A stretch of 64,000 nucleotides of DNA from contig RPFO01000213.1 in the NCBI GenBank assembly GCA_009746045.1, forward strand, positions 5,142,317 to 5,206,316, written 5' to 3'. The DNA comes from Mesostigma viride (Eukaryota; Streptophyta; Mesostigmatophyceae; Mesostigmatales; Mesostigmataceae). The number at the start of each line of letters is the position of its first letter. Position 1 is the first letter of the stretch. Below are positions 45,667 to 62,807 of the stretch, one piece after another. The notes under the pieces were generated by a model. The model had not been told where the DNA came from and searched no databases. It saw only the letters and a list, made by a program, of their open reading frames with translations. The position numbers and the translations under genes are program-made.

Positions 45667-47675
45667 TGAATTGAATTGAATTGAATTGTAACATAACTCC
45701 GTTGGGAGTATATGTAGCACATAGCCCTTGAGAGGGGGCATATGGCCTATCATACATCCTAAGCTACTTCCTGCAAGGGTGGGGATGTAAAGGACCCTTG
45801 CTCTAGGTGCACCAGGGCACGTGCATCCCCATGATCTTCAAGCTATGCCCAGCGAAGGGGGAGCCTGTCATGGGGGGGAAGATCAGCATAGCTATACAAA
45901 GGCTAAAGCGTGGCTCTCAGCAGAGAGTTACTCCCTGCATGGGCACAACATAACTAAATAAAGCTAGGCATCATCTGGAGTGTGGCTCATCATAGGCACA
46001 CATGTACATGATTAAATAAAGCGCGTGGCTTAGCTGGGATAGTGCCTCTAGGAGGCGTACATGTACATGGCCACGGTCTATCTATTCTACACTACTACTG
46101 CTGTATTCCCCTAAGCTGGGGCGTCTGGTGTCGCTGGGGCGGCGGGGGGGGGTGTCGCCTGCCAGGGCTTGTGGCCGACGTAGATGGCCGCCCCCTTCCA
46201 GTACACCGGCTGGCCCGCCTTGGTCTGCCGGAGCTGGAGGTAGGTCGGCCATAGCTCCCGTCGCCGTTGTTGCTGCGCCAGGGTCAGGTCGTCATCAAGG
46301 GTGAAGAGAGTCTTCTCGAGCCGCTTGCGGCGTCTGAGAAAAGAAATCTTGTCCGCCGGGGTCTTAAAGGTGAGAAGGAGCGGGGGCGGCCCTGCCTTAC
46401 CCCGCGCGCGGGGAAGGCGGTGGGCGGCCAGCTCGATCTCACCAGTAAGGCCCATGCGATCAAGGATTTCTCTCTCAAAAGCACGTGCAAGCTTCTCGGA
46501 ATTCTCACCTTCCTCCATCTTGAGATTCTTGACAATGACGTTAAGGCTGCGCTTGGCGAGCTCGGCCTCCTCGCGGAGGTCAAGCGTCTGCCGTTGGAGC
46601 TGGGCTGCGACGGCGGAGGTGGTGGAGGTGGTGTGTTGCTTAAGCATGTCCGCCCAGGTGGTGATGGGAGGAGCATCGCCGACCAGGCCAGCCGGGGCTG
46701 GCTTGGCGGCAATGTCCTTCACCGCCTGGGCGGTGAGGCCTGCGGTGTTCTGCAGAACCTCGATAGCGATGGCGTTATCCTTAAGACGCTGGTCGATGTC
46801 GCGGAGCTGGGCGGTGATGGAGTCGGTGGAGGCGGAGGGGGGGGGGGTGGAGGCGAGGAGGGCGGCGGTGGCGGTGGGGATGGTGGGGAGCTCAGCAGCC
46901 AGCGTGCGCACATTGGCAGCAATGGGCGACACGTGCTGTGAGAAGGCGTCGTGGAGGTGGCGGAGGAAGGTGGATTCGGTAACGGGGCAGGGTTGCAAAA
47001 GGTCGAAGGCCGAGCGCTGAGTGATGGTAAAGAGAGCTGCGAGCTGAAGGCGGGGGCGAGGCCAGCCGGCCATATTGGCCGAGGTAGGAGCGTCAGCTGG
47101 GCGGTCGGAAAACCGGCCGTCAGCTCCGTTGCGGTAAAGGTGGGTTCTGGAATGGAACTGCTCGCACAGGGCCAGCAGTGAGGCGTGGGACCCGTAAAAC
47201 ACGAGCTCCAGTAACTTGGAGCAATGTATTTCGAAAAAGGCAAGCCTGTTGATGTCGAAGGTGGCAAAAAGCCGATCAACGTCAAAATCTCGCTCAGACC
47301 AGCCAGGTTCGTCTGAGCGACTGCGCTTGGGATCAGGCGAGGCTGAGGGCGAGGCATGCAGGAAGCCCGGGAGGGTGCTGGGCGACTACCAGTGCGCGAC
47401 TAGTGTCACTGCCGCCTGCCGGACCTGATGGCGAAGCTGCAGCCGGAGCTGCAGACGTATTTTCATTGCCGAGCGCAGCCGTCAGGCTGCGTTGCGTCGA
47501 TGGGCGTTTGCTCATCGTATATTGCGTAATAGCGTCGGAAAATTATATCAGCATGTGCGTCTTAGAAAGACGAAGCGATTGTGATATTCACGACTAAATT
47601 CGGTGCTCAAACGTGAAAGTTATGAGCTCCGCCGTCAGCCATGGCTACCTCGTGGCTCGTGGCTCTCAAGTACCT
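45667..47675 (-). mobile_element. Complete LINE-C ORF1-only retroelement, 2,009 bp, 11-bp TSD
   Basis: AGAGAGTGGAT flanks both ends (45656-45666 and 47676-47686). In intact LINE-A copies this sequence occurs once, so it is a target-site duplication. Minus-strand order: 5'UTR (47675-47516), ORF1 (47515-46111), 3'UTR of about 420 bp, the CTCCCAACGGAG hairpin and an AATTC tail (45690-45667). There is no endonuclease or RT, yet both ends are intact, so it moved as an ORF1-only unit, presumably using another element's machinery. Confidence 0.85.
46111..47515 (-). CDS. LINE-C ORF1 protein (L1 ORF1p-like), one frameshift
   Basis: Nucleic-acid chaperone-type ORF1 protein of an L1-like element. The first frame (47515-47333) starts MSKRPSTQRS and has the shared ENTSAAPAAASPSG. 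A single frameshift between about 47330 and 47360 leads to the second frame, which carries SPDPKRSRSDEPGWSERDFD and then the 363-codon stretch from 47202 to the stop at 46111. This contains a helical, probably trimer-forming region (LRDIDQRLKDNAIAIEVLQ), a long helix DLREEAELAKRSLNVIV leading into an RRM-like domain (FEREILDRMGLTGEIELAAH, PPPLLLTFKTPADKISFLRR) and a C-terminal domain with TLFTLDDDLTLAQQQRRREL and GQPVYWKGAAIYV. This is the best-preserved ORF1 here. The frameshift could be a mutation or a sequencing error. Confidence 0.8.
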
Positions 47676-47686
47676 AGAGAGTGGAT

Positions 47687-48102
47687 GCGGTGCTCAAACT
47701 GGGCTGGGACCACTAGGTCGTCCAGCAACATCTGAACGTAGTTGGTGACAGGTTTCCCTACCCTTTTGGGAATGTCCTTGGGGCCAGGCCAGGTCAGAAT
47801 GTGCCGCCCTGGCTGTCCAAGCCGCTGGGGGCCGGCCAGACCAAAGGGTGGTGTCGACCTGGCTGGTGCGGGCAAGGTGTCCTACAAATGCTATCCTACG
47901 CTGCCTAATCTCGTCCGAAACACGAGGCATGCCATGATACAAAGACTCTGATGACGGACGCTCGGAAAAACCTACATTAAGGACCTGCCGGAGCATCCTG
48001 TAAACTGTGCCGTCGAGCCGAGCTGCCAGTTTGCTCTACTCTAAGCTATCTAGTCTATAAAATCCTAACTACACTACTCAGCAAAACGCCCCTTCCTCTT
48101 GG
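47687..48102 (-). pseudogene. LINE-A ORF2 thumb/C-terminal fragment (other side of LINE-C insertion)
   Basis: Minus-strand frame with YRMLRQVLNVGF-type sequence, ESLYHGMPRVSDEIRQRRIA, FVGHLARTSQVDTTL and LLDDLVVPAQFEHRIHSL, contiguous in the element with 45655. At 48033-48102 a further short LINE-A 3' end (CTAAGCTATCTAGTCTATAA) abuts it. Confidence 0.78.
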
Positions 48103-49696
48103 TAAAATCACAATAAGCGGTACTAAAATTCAATTTCTGTAATCACGTGTGGCTCAACCATGAATGGGCTCACTCATGCAGTGCACACAAGAAAAGCTGT
48201 CTCACAGAATTGGCCATGCATGTGATTGAGGTTACAAATGAGGCACAATGATTCTTAGTACGAAGAATCATTGCACACAATGGCATCACGTATATGAAGA
48301 TCATGTTATGCAGTAATGTGTAATTTAATTTAAAAACACAGTTATGTGTAAAACACTTAATGAAGATCGGGCATCAGAAATAAAATGGAGAATTTTTCAA
48401 TTATTTGGCCATACGATAACGGCAGGCTCGAGCTACCATGGTCCGGATTCTCCCGATTTCTGGGCTGCGCTGGTTGTCTCCTTGATACGAGGGCATTAAA
48501 TTAGATGAACAGTTTCTGAAATGCTCCCTTGTCTGGGACAGCATGATAATGCAATACTTACTCTACAAAGGACCTCTCAAGTCCTGTAACCATCCTGCAG
48601 AGTCTCTTCCCTACCCAGCGCAGAATTGCCACTATAACAAATACAAGTGGCTTGTAGTAGTCCAGCCCGCCCTACGAGCAAAGGTGCGTGTGCGATGACC
48701 AACCTTACCCCTTGCATGGTGATCATGAGATGCAAAAACAGCTAAGAAGGGCTGATGACATGCCATACACTTGGACAAACTATCACTGTACAACGGGAGA
48801 GGATGCCCCAACGCACGGGCAGCTTGTTACACCAAGCAAAGTCTCCCAAACGTGGTCACGAGCCCTGCCAGGGGCGCGAGCACCAGTGATGCTTATCCCT
48901 GAGTCTTCCACCTGCCAGGATGCCCACCAAGAAAGCATCCAACAAGATGCACAAAACAAGAGGCACGATACTAAGTGAGACCACTGATCATGGACACGTG
49001 GCATGCCGACATTGTGTAACGGCTAGGGCATTTGTCAGAGAGGAAGAAGTGAAAACCATCGGAGCCGCCTAAGGTAAACGCGACCACACACGCGTTGCAA
49101 TGACAGTATCACTTATTCTCTGTGCTCCATGGAACCACCAGAGCCTGAAACCAACACAGACTATGATCCTACGAAGCCAACAGGGGCAACAACATGTTTT
49201 GCACTTAGGACTGCGCAAACTTGCCCAAACTGGGAGAAGACAAGTGGAGAAGACATAAAACCATACAGTTAGTAAACCTTGACCGGGGGGGAAAGAAGAT
49301 ATACGTATATAGACAAAAGGCTGAAGGCCGTCATGACTGGAATTTCTCCGCGCCCAATCCTGGAATGGCAGCCGTAGGATCGGCTAGTAAATCCCAGAAA
49401 AATATGGGCGGCATTATTTTGGGAGTTGACATTACAATTGCTTCACGTGCGTGCTGTGAGGTCGTTTGGACTTCCAAAGGTAATAGCGCGGCGCCCGGTT
49501 TAAGTCACCCTCCACAAAAAGAAGAAAAGTAAGGTGAGTTGTTCGGGCTGTAAGTCGATCGTTGCTTCGACTTGGGAGTTTCGAAGACTTGGACAATTTG
49601 TGTAAAAAATTCGTCTGTAAGTCGAAAAAACGCCAATAGGAATTAAAAAAAAAAAGAGCTAACTATGTATAAAATAGCTAACGCCTGGCTTCATTA
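48103..49696. other. Intergenic, with one dispersed-repeat copy
   Basis: A minus-strand copy of the GAGACAACCAGCGCAG repeat, with GGGAGAATCCGGACCATGGT, lies at about 48413-48486. No gene was recognised in the remaining short frames, including 48688-48978 and 49221-49532. Confidence 0.45.
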
Positions 49697-49958
49697 CCGT
49701 AGTGGTAAAAATCACTTTGCGACAAACACTTTGCTAATCGACGTCACAAACTTCTATCTGCATCATTTGCTTTATTTTGGCTTGCAAACATGACACTGTA
49801 CTTGTATACTAGATTTTGTACTAAATTGATTGGATTCTAATAAGAAAGCACCGCGTCGCAATCACCATGTTGAAATAGTCTGGCCTCGCAAGTCTAAACG
49901 TTTACCTTGTTTTGGGGTTGCAAAATAATTTGTCCCAAAGTGATTTTGACCACTGTGG
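49697..49958. mobile_element. MITE of 262 bp with TIRs, TA target duplication
   Basis: The left end CCGTAGTGGTAAAAATCACT and the right end (ending GTGATTTTGACCACTGTGG) are inverted repeats of about 30 bp with a few mismatches, and TA is present directly outside both ends. Short length, no coding capacity and TA sites fit a Tc1/mariner-type MITE. The interior is AT-rich. Confidence 0.8.
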
Positions 49959-51262
49959 TATTTAGCTCTAGAGTGCAATGGACATCAAAAAAAGGTTCAA
50001 AAAAGGGATATTTTCCACTACCATGAGACAACCAGCAACTTATGATGTGTGTAACACGGGTGCACTATTGGCATGAAAATTAAAACTGGATGCACGGCGT
50101 GCTATAGAAACTGCCACGAGGCCCATACACATGTCCAATAAAGCTTCCAGGGATGAAGACAGTTAATTCTACGCCCCTGCCACCAAATACTACATCCCAC
50201 ATACACCTTTACAAGAGATCGCCACTGTGCAAAAGCAAGGCCACAGGGACCCGCATGGGGGGACATGCAACCACCCACTCCTGTGCTCCCGAGCCCTAAA
50301 GTAGCACACAACTCGAATAAAATGGGTTAGTTTACACACCAACATATCACCGACGACACTCGAATCGGGACCACCCTACAACAAGTCAAATGAACACGAA
50401 GCTAGACAGCAAACAAGGAACAGATATGGTGGCAATGAATAATTCCTTTTTGCTCAAGCCAAACATACCACAACTTATGCTCATAAGTGTAGGGCATGAC
50501 CTAACACAGGTAACCGACTTGTTGAATCTAAATGACGGCCTTTATGTTGGTGACTATGAGAAAAAGTGCTGGTGGGAACCTGCACGGTGCGGCTGCCCAT
50601 CATCTGCCCTGCCACAACCACAGCGCAGACTAAAACCATTCAGAACCCTCCAGGCCTGAGTCAATCCAGCTTTTCATGATTAAAAGATGATATTGTGGTG
50701 TAATGACAACGTGGTTGTGCCCACAACTGTACAACCACCAGAACTGTATCTACTTGACAGCCTGTGTCTTTCCATACCACCGCTTGGCTCTGTCTGAAAG
50801 GCCTGCAGTAAGGCGGGCAACAACGCGGAACCACCCAAGCTAATGCTTCGAGGTGAAGGGGGGTGGACCTGACTGGGGGGAACTTACAAGGGAGCAAAGG
50901 GTCTGCAACTGGGCCATTGCCAGAAGCAACACACTCTTAACAATGTGGGAGAGACCTGAGCACGTGTTACTGGAGAGCTCCACACACCAACAACACCGCC
51001 ACCAGTACCACTGCTGTCCTTCTAATGAAGGTAAACCATCACAGCCGGCAGCACCATACCTCAGGAGGAGAGAGTTGAAGTATGCACTCGGAATAATTTT
51101 ATTCAAGGAGAGAAAAAACTTGCCTTCTCGATGGCTAGGGAAACAGTTGCGCAAAACTTCAAATGTTCCACGCAGGCATGACAAGCGCGCAAGGAGGGCC
51201 CGTGAAGAGGGCACAACAAACCACCACTGGCTAGCCGATTGTTGCCTACGCGGTATGCTCAC
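49959..51262. other. Unassigned; may hold the last exon and 3'UTR of the adjacent small gene
   Basis: The small minus-strand mitochondrial-protein gene must end here, since its third exon stops in phase 2 at 51263, but no clear last exon can be chosen. The open frames at 50390-50659, 50840-51262 and 50853-51446 have no recognised domain. Confidence 0.4.
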
Positions 51263-51844
51263 TTTTGGAACTCAATGGCCACGAAAGGAATGCCACCGCC
51301 AACGACGACCAAGCCCAGAATGCTGCCGCCAATCTTCAACTTCCGGCCCTTCATCTGAAGAAAGCAAGGGTCAAGGGGGTACAAGGACACCGAAAATGAC
51401 TATAAATTTGAAAAGAGAATTGTACTGGGGCAGCCACCAAGACTAGCAGAATACGTGCTAGAGAGAAAAATCATCACGCCAAAAACAAGAATAACTTACC
51501 TGGCCCAGGTCGTACATGTTCTCAGCGTGCTCATACGCCTGTAGACAATGCATCAAGCAATGACAACAAACAGAGGACATCGTAGTGGTGAGATCATTTC
51601 GCCACAAACTGGCGGTGCCCCGAGCATCGAATAACGCGCCGAAAAATATAGTTGAATAGTCGCCAATCTGTTCATTGTCAAGGCGTTAATAACAAACTGC
51701 CCGCCACTAACATACCGGGCCTCCCGCGCCAGACGCAGGGGGGGTCGAGTGAATCGACCGGACGGCGGTGCGGCAAGCGGTTTGCGACTTCATCGCATTC
51801 CGCGCCACGGATGCCAGCGAGGACATTGCCTGCCTAGATGCCAT
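51263..51844 (-). CDS. Small mitochondrial inner-membrane protein, possibly COX7c-like (3' incomplete)
   Basis: Exon 1 (51844-51716) encodes a presequence rich in Arg, Ser and Ala with no acidic residue, MASRQAMSSLASVARNAMKS, then RTAVRSIHSTPPASG, typical of mitochondrial import. Exon 2 (51538-51500) gives AYEHAENMYDLGQ and exon 3 (51354-51263) MKGRKLKIGGSILGL followed by VVVGGGIPFVAIEFQ. All borders are GT-AG and phases agree (0, 0, then 2). Basic residues followed by one membrane span with a Gly-x-Pro-Phe and a terminal Gln recall cytochrome c oxidase subunit VIIc (aFG.PF...Q..K). That assignment is an inference from the pattern. The last few residues lie in an exon I could not identify below 51263. 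A LINE-D copy begins about 400 bp upstream. Confidence 0.5.
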
Positions 51845-52244
51845 AATGACGACCCTTTGCAACACGGCGATGGCGCTTGCGTGACAACCGGTTGATTTCG
51901 CTGTCTCGCCTGGACTTTTTGTGTCCGCTGACGAGTGACGAGCATGAGACCAAAAGGCGTTCAGTATCTCGCACATGGCACATGGCGCATGGTATGTCAG
52001 TCACTAATTCCAGGCATGCAAACTTCCAGGCGCCTTCCAGGCGCTTCATCAGCTTTGATGCCAACACACTGATTAGAGCCGTCCGTCTTGCAGGGGCCTA
52101 ACCAACCACTGCCAACTTTCTTGCAGGCGTTGACACTTGACACACACTACAGATTACTGTACTGTACTGTACTGCCCTCGGCCACTATAGATTCTCTGCT
52201 GCCCATGTGCGGCGTGGGACAAAACAACAACAATTCGCGACAAC

Positions 52245-54541
52245 AGGATCAGGGGCTTCCCCATCCAAGGTAAACCGCGAGGTTTGTTCCAAACTGCTTA
52301 TGTTGATGACACCACTAATGTCTGCACCTCCACTACCGATGTGCATGCTATCATGGAGAATATCACGACATACTCTATGGCCTCTCAACAGCGGTGTAAC
52401 GTGCAAAAGTCCACGGGGCTGCACATCGGGAGAGGATCCTCCCCCCGCTTATCACTCCCTAATCTGCCTGTGACATGGGTCCAGCCAGACGGTCACCACC
52501 TATTACACAACTGCCCTATCGGTTGCACTATGGATGGACGTCTTGCTGAACACCCCACCTTTTTGTATGACAACACAACACACAGTGGCAAACTCACAGG
52601 CATGCTCCAAGCGGCATCAAGATGGGCAGCGGTTCCCCGTCTCAGCCTACGGGGCAGGGTCCTCATCACCAACCAAATGTTATTCTCCAAAGTGCTCTAC
52701 TACTGCCAAGGTCACCCACCTAACGAGTACACCACCAAGATCATCCAACGAATCGGCAGCAATTTTGTTTGGAAACAGCAGGGTATCATAACACACACGG
52801 TGCCGGGATGGATCGATAGGGACATGTCCTATATGCCATGGGTTCAAGGAGGCTTGGGCTTACATAATATGGAGTGGCGCTTATGGTCAGTGTACACCAA
52901 ACAGATCCTAACCGCTTTCATAGGCGTAAACGCACACCCTGGTTGTATGTTGGCACAAGAAGCTTTCGCCACAACCTATACCCACAACAATGGTACATCA
53001 TGGCACTTGGGGGCAGCAATACTTACATGTGCGCTCACTTCGTATAAAGGCTTATCATGGTACTGGGCACGTATGTGGAAAGGTTATAAGAACCTCAAAC
53101 CGGACAGAATTGCTCACCCTACCACGCGGGAAGAGGTGGCACGCCAACCATTATATTTCAATGATTTGCTGCGCGATAGTGAGCATAATGTGTTTGGTGT
53201 TTTAAGCGGACGCAACCCATATGAGGGCTTTTTGACGGCCAACCCGCCGGTTACGCGAATCATCGATTTATACGCGGCTGACGGTGACCGATATCGCCTC
53301 CTAACATACACGGAAATCAGTGCGTGGATCGCAAACATGCCCAGCCGACCAGCTTGGGACAACCTTCTACAAGCAATTCCCGCAGGATGGCATACCCTCA
53401 TGACAACCCCACGCAAACCCCTACAAGTCGGGGAATGGGTGAGCTATTACCCGGATCGCGACACGTCCATACATAAGGGCTGCATCGTTGCGGTCGCGTC
53501 GACGGGCGTTACCATACAATTGCTCCAGGAGACACCCGACGGTCAAGGACTTCTCGGCAAATTGATTACATCGTACGCCTACATTCCAGCATTTCAATGT
53601 CACCGCATTCGAGTGGTCCCGTGGTCACTGTCACAGGCGTGCATGTTACCCTTGGACCCCACCACAGTGATACGCGACACCACATGGCTACATGTTGGCA
53701 AGGGGCGACTGGACACGCTTGCTCTAGACCCGCTAGAATTTGGGTGGGTCCTCACATCTGGAGGCACCCCCATGACGAAGTGCCTTTTCGAGTACACGGC
53801 AGACTGGGGATACCGACTACTTCTACATAAAAATCATAGGATGCACCCGGGTCGCCTGCGCTGGCACCCCGCGTGGCCGGGCTACACCTGGATCAAGAAC
53901 ATTACCTTGGCAGTTGATCACCCATTGGTTGACAAACGGGCCACCGACGTCCAGCACCTGCTTATGCATCGGGCCATCGGGGTCAACTCCCAATTGCACC
54001 ACCGGTACTCCCACGCGGCGGCGTGCTTATGCAACTTTCCAGATGAAACAATTGAGCACAGATTTCTGGACTGCCAACTCGCAGGGGTTTGGCAATGGCT
54101 GCTGGGTATATGGGCCAAGTGGATGGCTATTACAGCTCCCCCCACCACCGTCACACTATCTACGGTTATTTTCGGCATCACGGGATTACGGGACGCGAGC
54201 CTCACAGCGGCAACCAGATGGCATGGATATGGCTACGCACGACGATGCTTCACACCATATGGCAAGTTCGCAACGAGACCGTATTCACGTTACGTGCCGC
54301 GTACACGAGAGGTGCCGTGGTCCGCCGGTTTATCTCCTCTTGGAACCTGGCTATGCGTCGTTACTGGCTCCTGGCGACGGAACAACACAAAGTATGGGAC
54401 CCGGGCCCTAACAATGACACCCCCAGCCCCCTGGAAGTCTTCCATGCACTCATGGGCATGAACCAGGTCTTTACACGTATGCCGGATGACGATATATCTA
54501 CAGTACAATGGCTACCTTGGTCGCAGGGCGCGCCTTATTAA
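52245..54541 (+). pseudogene. LINE-D ORF2, L1-type: RT motif C to C-terminus, 5' truncated
   Basis: The copy begins within the RT palm at GFPIQGKPRGLF, followed by AYVDDTTNV (motif C, catalytic Asp pair retained, Val in place of the usual Ala). The 725-codon frame continues with the thumb (RGRVLITNQMLFSKVLYYC, QRIGSNFVWK, GGLGLHNMEWR) and a long C-terminal region. It carries a zinc-knuckle-like CLCNFPDETIEHRFLDC near 54030, the C-terminal motif of L1/Tx1-type ORF2 proteins. A frameshift near 54210 moves the end to another frame, EQHKVWDPGPNNDTPSPLE, stopping at 54541. The endonuclease and most of the RT are absent. Apart from one frameshift it is well preserved, so insertion is probably fairly recent. 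Confidence 0.83.
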
Positions 54542-54688
54542 TGCGGGCACCCCAATTTAGGCAAAACTAGGCATTTCAGGCTATTTTTGGCATACCTGGG
54601 TCACCTTAACTGTTATATGGAAATAAACTAACACCCATTTCACCGGAAAACAACAACCGACAATTAGTCAACAACAACAGTGTGTCCA
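54542..54688 (+). mobile_element. LINE-D 3'UTR
   Basis: GGGCACCCCAATTTAGGC, GCATTTCAGGC and ATATGGAAATAAACTAACAC lead to CCCATTTCACCGGAAAACAA, followed by AACAACAAC sequence. The same order is repeated in the truncated copy that follows. Confidence 0.7.
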
Positions 54689-54703
54689 GTTGACACACAC
54701 AAC

Positions 54704-54944
54704 GATATTCCCATTGGCCGGATGACGATATATCTACAGTACAATGGCTACCTTGGTCGCAGGGCGCGCCTTATTAATGCGGGCACCCCAATTTAGGCTA
54801 AACTAGGCATTTCAGGCTATTTTTGGCATACCTGGGTCACCTTAACTGTTATATGGAAATAAACTAACACCCATTTCACCGGGAATATTCCCATTGGTTA
54901 ATAAAAAATACCCATTTACCTGATTTTTACCCGGAAAAAAAAAA
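54704..54944 (+). mobile_element. LINE-D 241-bp 5'-truncated copy with 15-bp TSD and poly(A)
   Basis: GTTGACACACACAAC occurs at 54689-54703 and again at 54945-54959, flanking exactly a 241-bp segment. It contains the last about 55 bp of ORF2 (GCCGGATGACGATATATCTA), the 3'UTR and a terminal A-run (54935-54944). This is a textbook target-primed insertion. It landed beside a larger copy of the same family. Confidence 0.88.
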
Positions 54945-54959
54945 GTTGACACACACAAC

Positions 54960-55496
54960 AGTAAAAAGGCAGCGCGGCGCCTCGCCATAGCATCAAGTTG
55001 CCGCTGCAAGCACACAAGTTACATAAAGAATCCTAGGCAACCAGAGCCGGATGCGGGCCGGCCGAAGCCGACCATTCCAGTGACCGGACCGCAACTTCTG
55101 GACATCCGGATCAAGCTACTGCCGTCAATAAGGTGCTAGGCGAACGTACTTGCGTACTTCGGGGAATCTCAGCTGCTCATGTGCCGCGTGGGACACAACA
55201 ACAACAACAACAACTTCGAGGAATACCGTAGTCAGGCAGCGCGGCGATGCCGTTAACAATGCGAGGCTTTTCGGTTTCCCCACACCTTCGCCAGTTCGCC
55301 TCACCTTCGCTAAGTGACTTGATCCCTTCCAAAATCCCTTGCAGAAACCGAAGCGTTTGTGTTGTTTGTGCGGACGCCAACAAGTGGGCAATAATTGCAG
55401 CACGTAGAGAAGCTGAGCACGCTGCGGAGCATTGACTTAAAAACAATTTCACTATTCGTGTTCCTTTCGCTGCGCGCTGTTGCCTGAGGGGCAATA
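54960..55496. other. Intergenic, upstream of the phosphatase-like gene
   Basis: Promoter region for the gene starting at 55497, with no clear TATA element. The stretch CATGTGCCGCGTGGGACA followed by ACAACAACAAC (about 55179-55213) resembles 52204-52233. Confidence 0.45.
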
Positions 55497-62100
<6,604 letters not shown>

Positions 62101-62807
62101 ATGAGCGCCAGAGTTGCGGCCAGTTAAGGTTGCCCTAAAGTTACTGTTGGGGTGGGCAGAGGATTAGGGATATTGAGTCGGACATGGCCCTGCGTCTCAC
62201 TACGAACATCGTCCAGGGACGCTTTTCCCGTTTAGCATGGGCATGTCCTGTTGAGCATCTCCGCTGGCGCCAAAACTTGTGATGATGATCATCTTAGCCC
62301 TATCATGGTGAGACAACGCAATACCGATATTGGGCGCATGGCATGCTAATTTGCGTACTGCACATGCCACTCGCATAATGTGTTTTGCGCATGAGGGATG
62401 AGGCAGTTCTTTTAAAGTTGGGCTCAATAACGAAGCCTTCTGAATGAAAGCTTTCAAATTCTGCTTCTTCGATCAAGTGCATGCTGACAATTGTTCTTGT
62501 TGGCCAATTCGGCTGGGGTCTCACGCCCGCCAGCCATGCACGCGGACAAAATTGCATACATATGACAATGTCAAGGAGACAACCAGCGCAGGCCAGAAAT
62601 CGGGAGAATCCGGACCATGGTAGCTCGAGCCTGCCGTTATCTTGTCCGCGTGTTCGAGTCGTTCAGGATGATGAAGATGAATGGTGATGGAAATGTGTAT
62701 CCTTGTGCATTGAAATTATGGCTGGCTTACGTGTAGAGCGACTAGATGACCTAGACGGTGGGGTGCATATGACAATGTGCATGTATTAGGTCCACGATCG
62801 CGATACG
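62101..62807. other. 3' flank of phosphatase-like gene and a dispersed repeat
   Basis: The first part should contain the 3'UTR. 62568-62765 is a repeat copy beginning GTCAAGGAGACAACCAGCGC, with GGAGAATCCGGACCATGGTA, CGAGCCTGCCGTTATCTTGT and GAGCGACTAGATGACCTAGA, matching 44805-44990 and, in part, 24745-24800 and 48413-48490. Confidence 0.55.

Noticed and set aside
50853..51446. 197-codon plus-strand frame
   Set aside because: Partly antisense to exon 3 of the small mitochondrial-protein gene, where the minus strand has splice sites and a sensible protein. The plus frame shows no domain.
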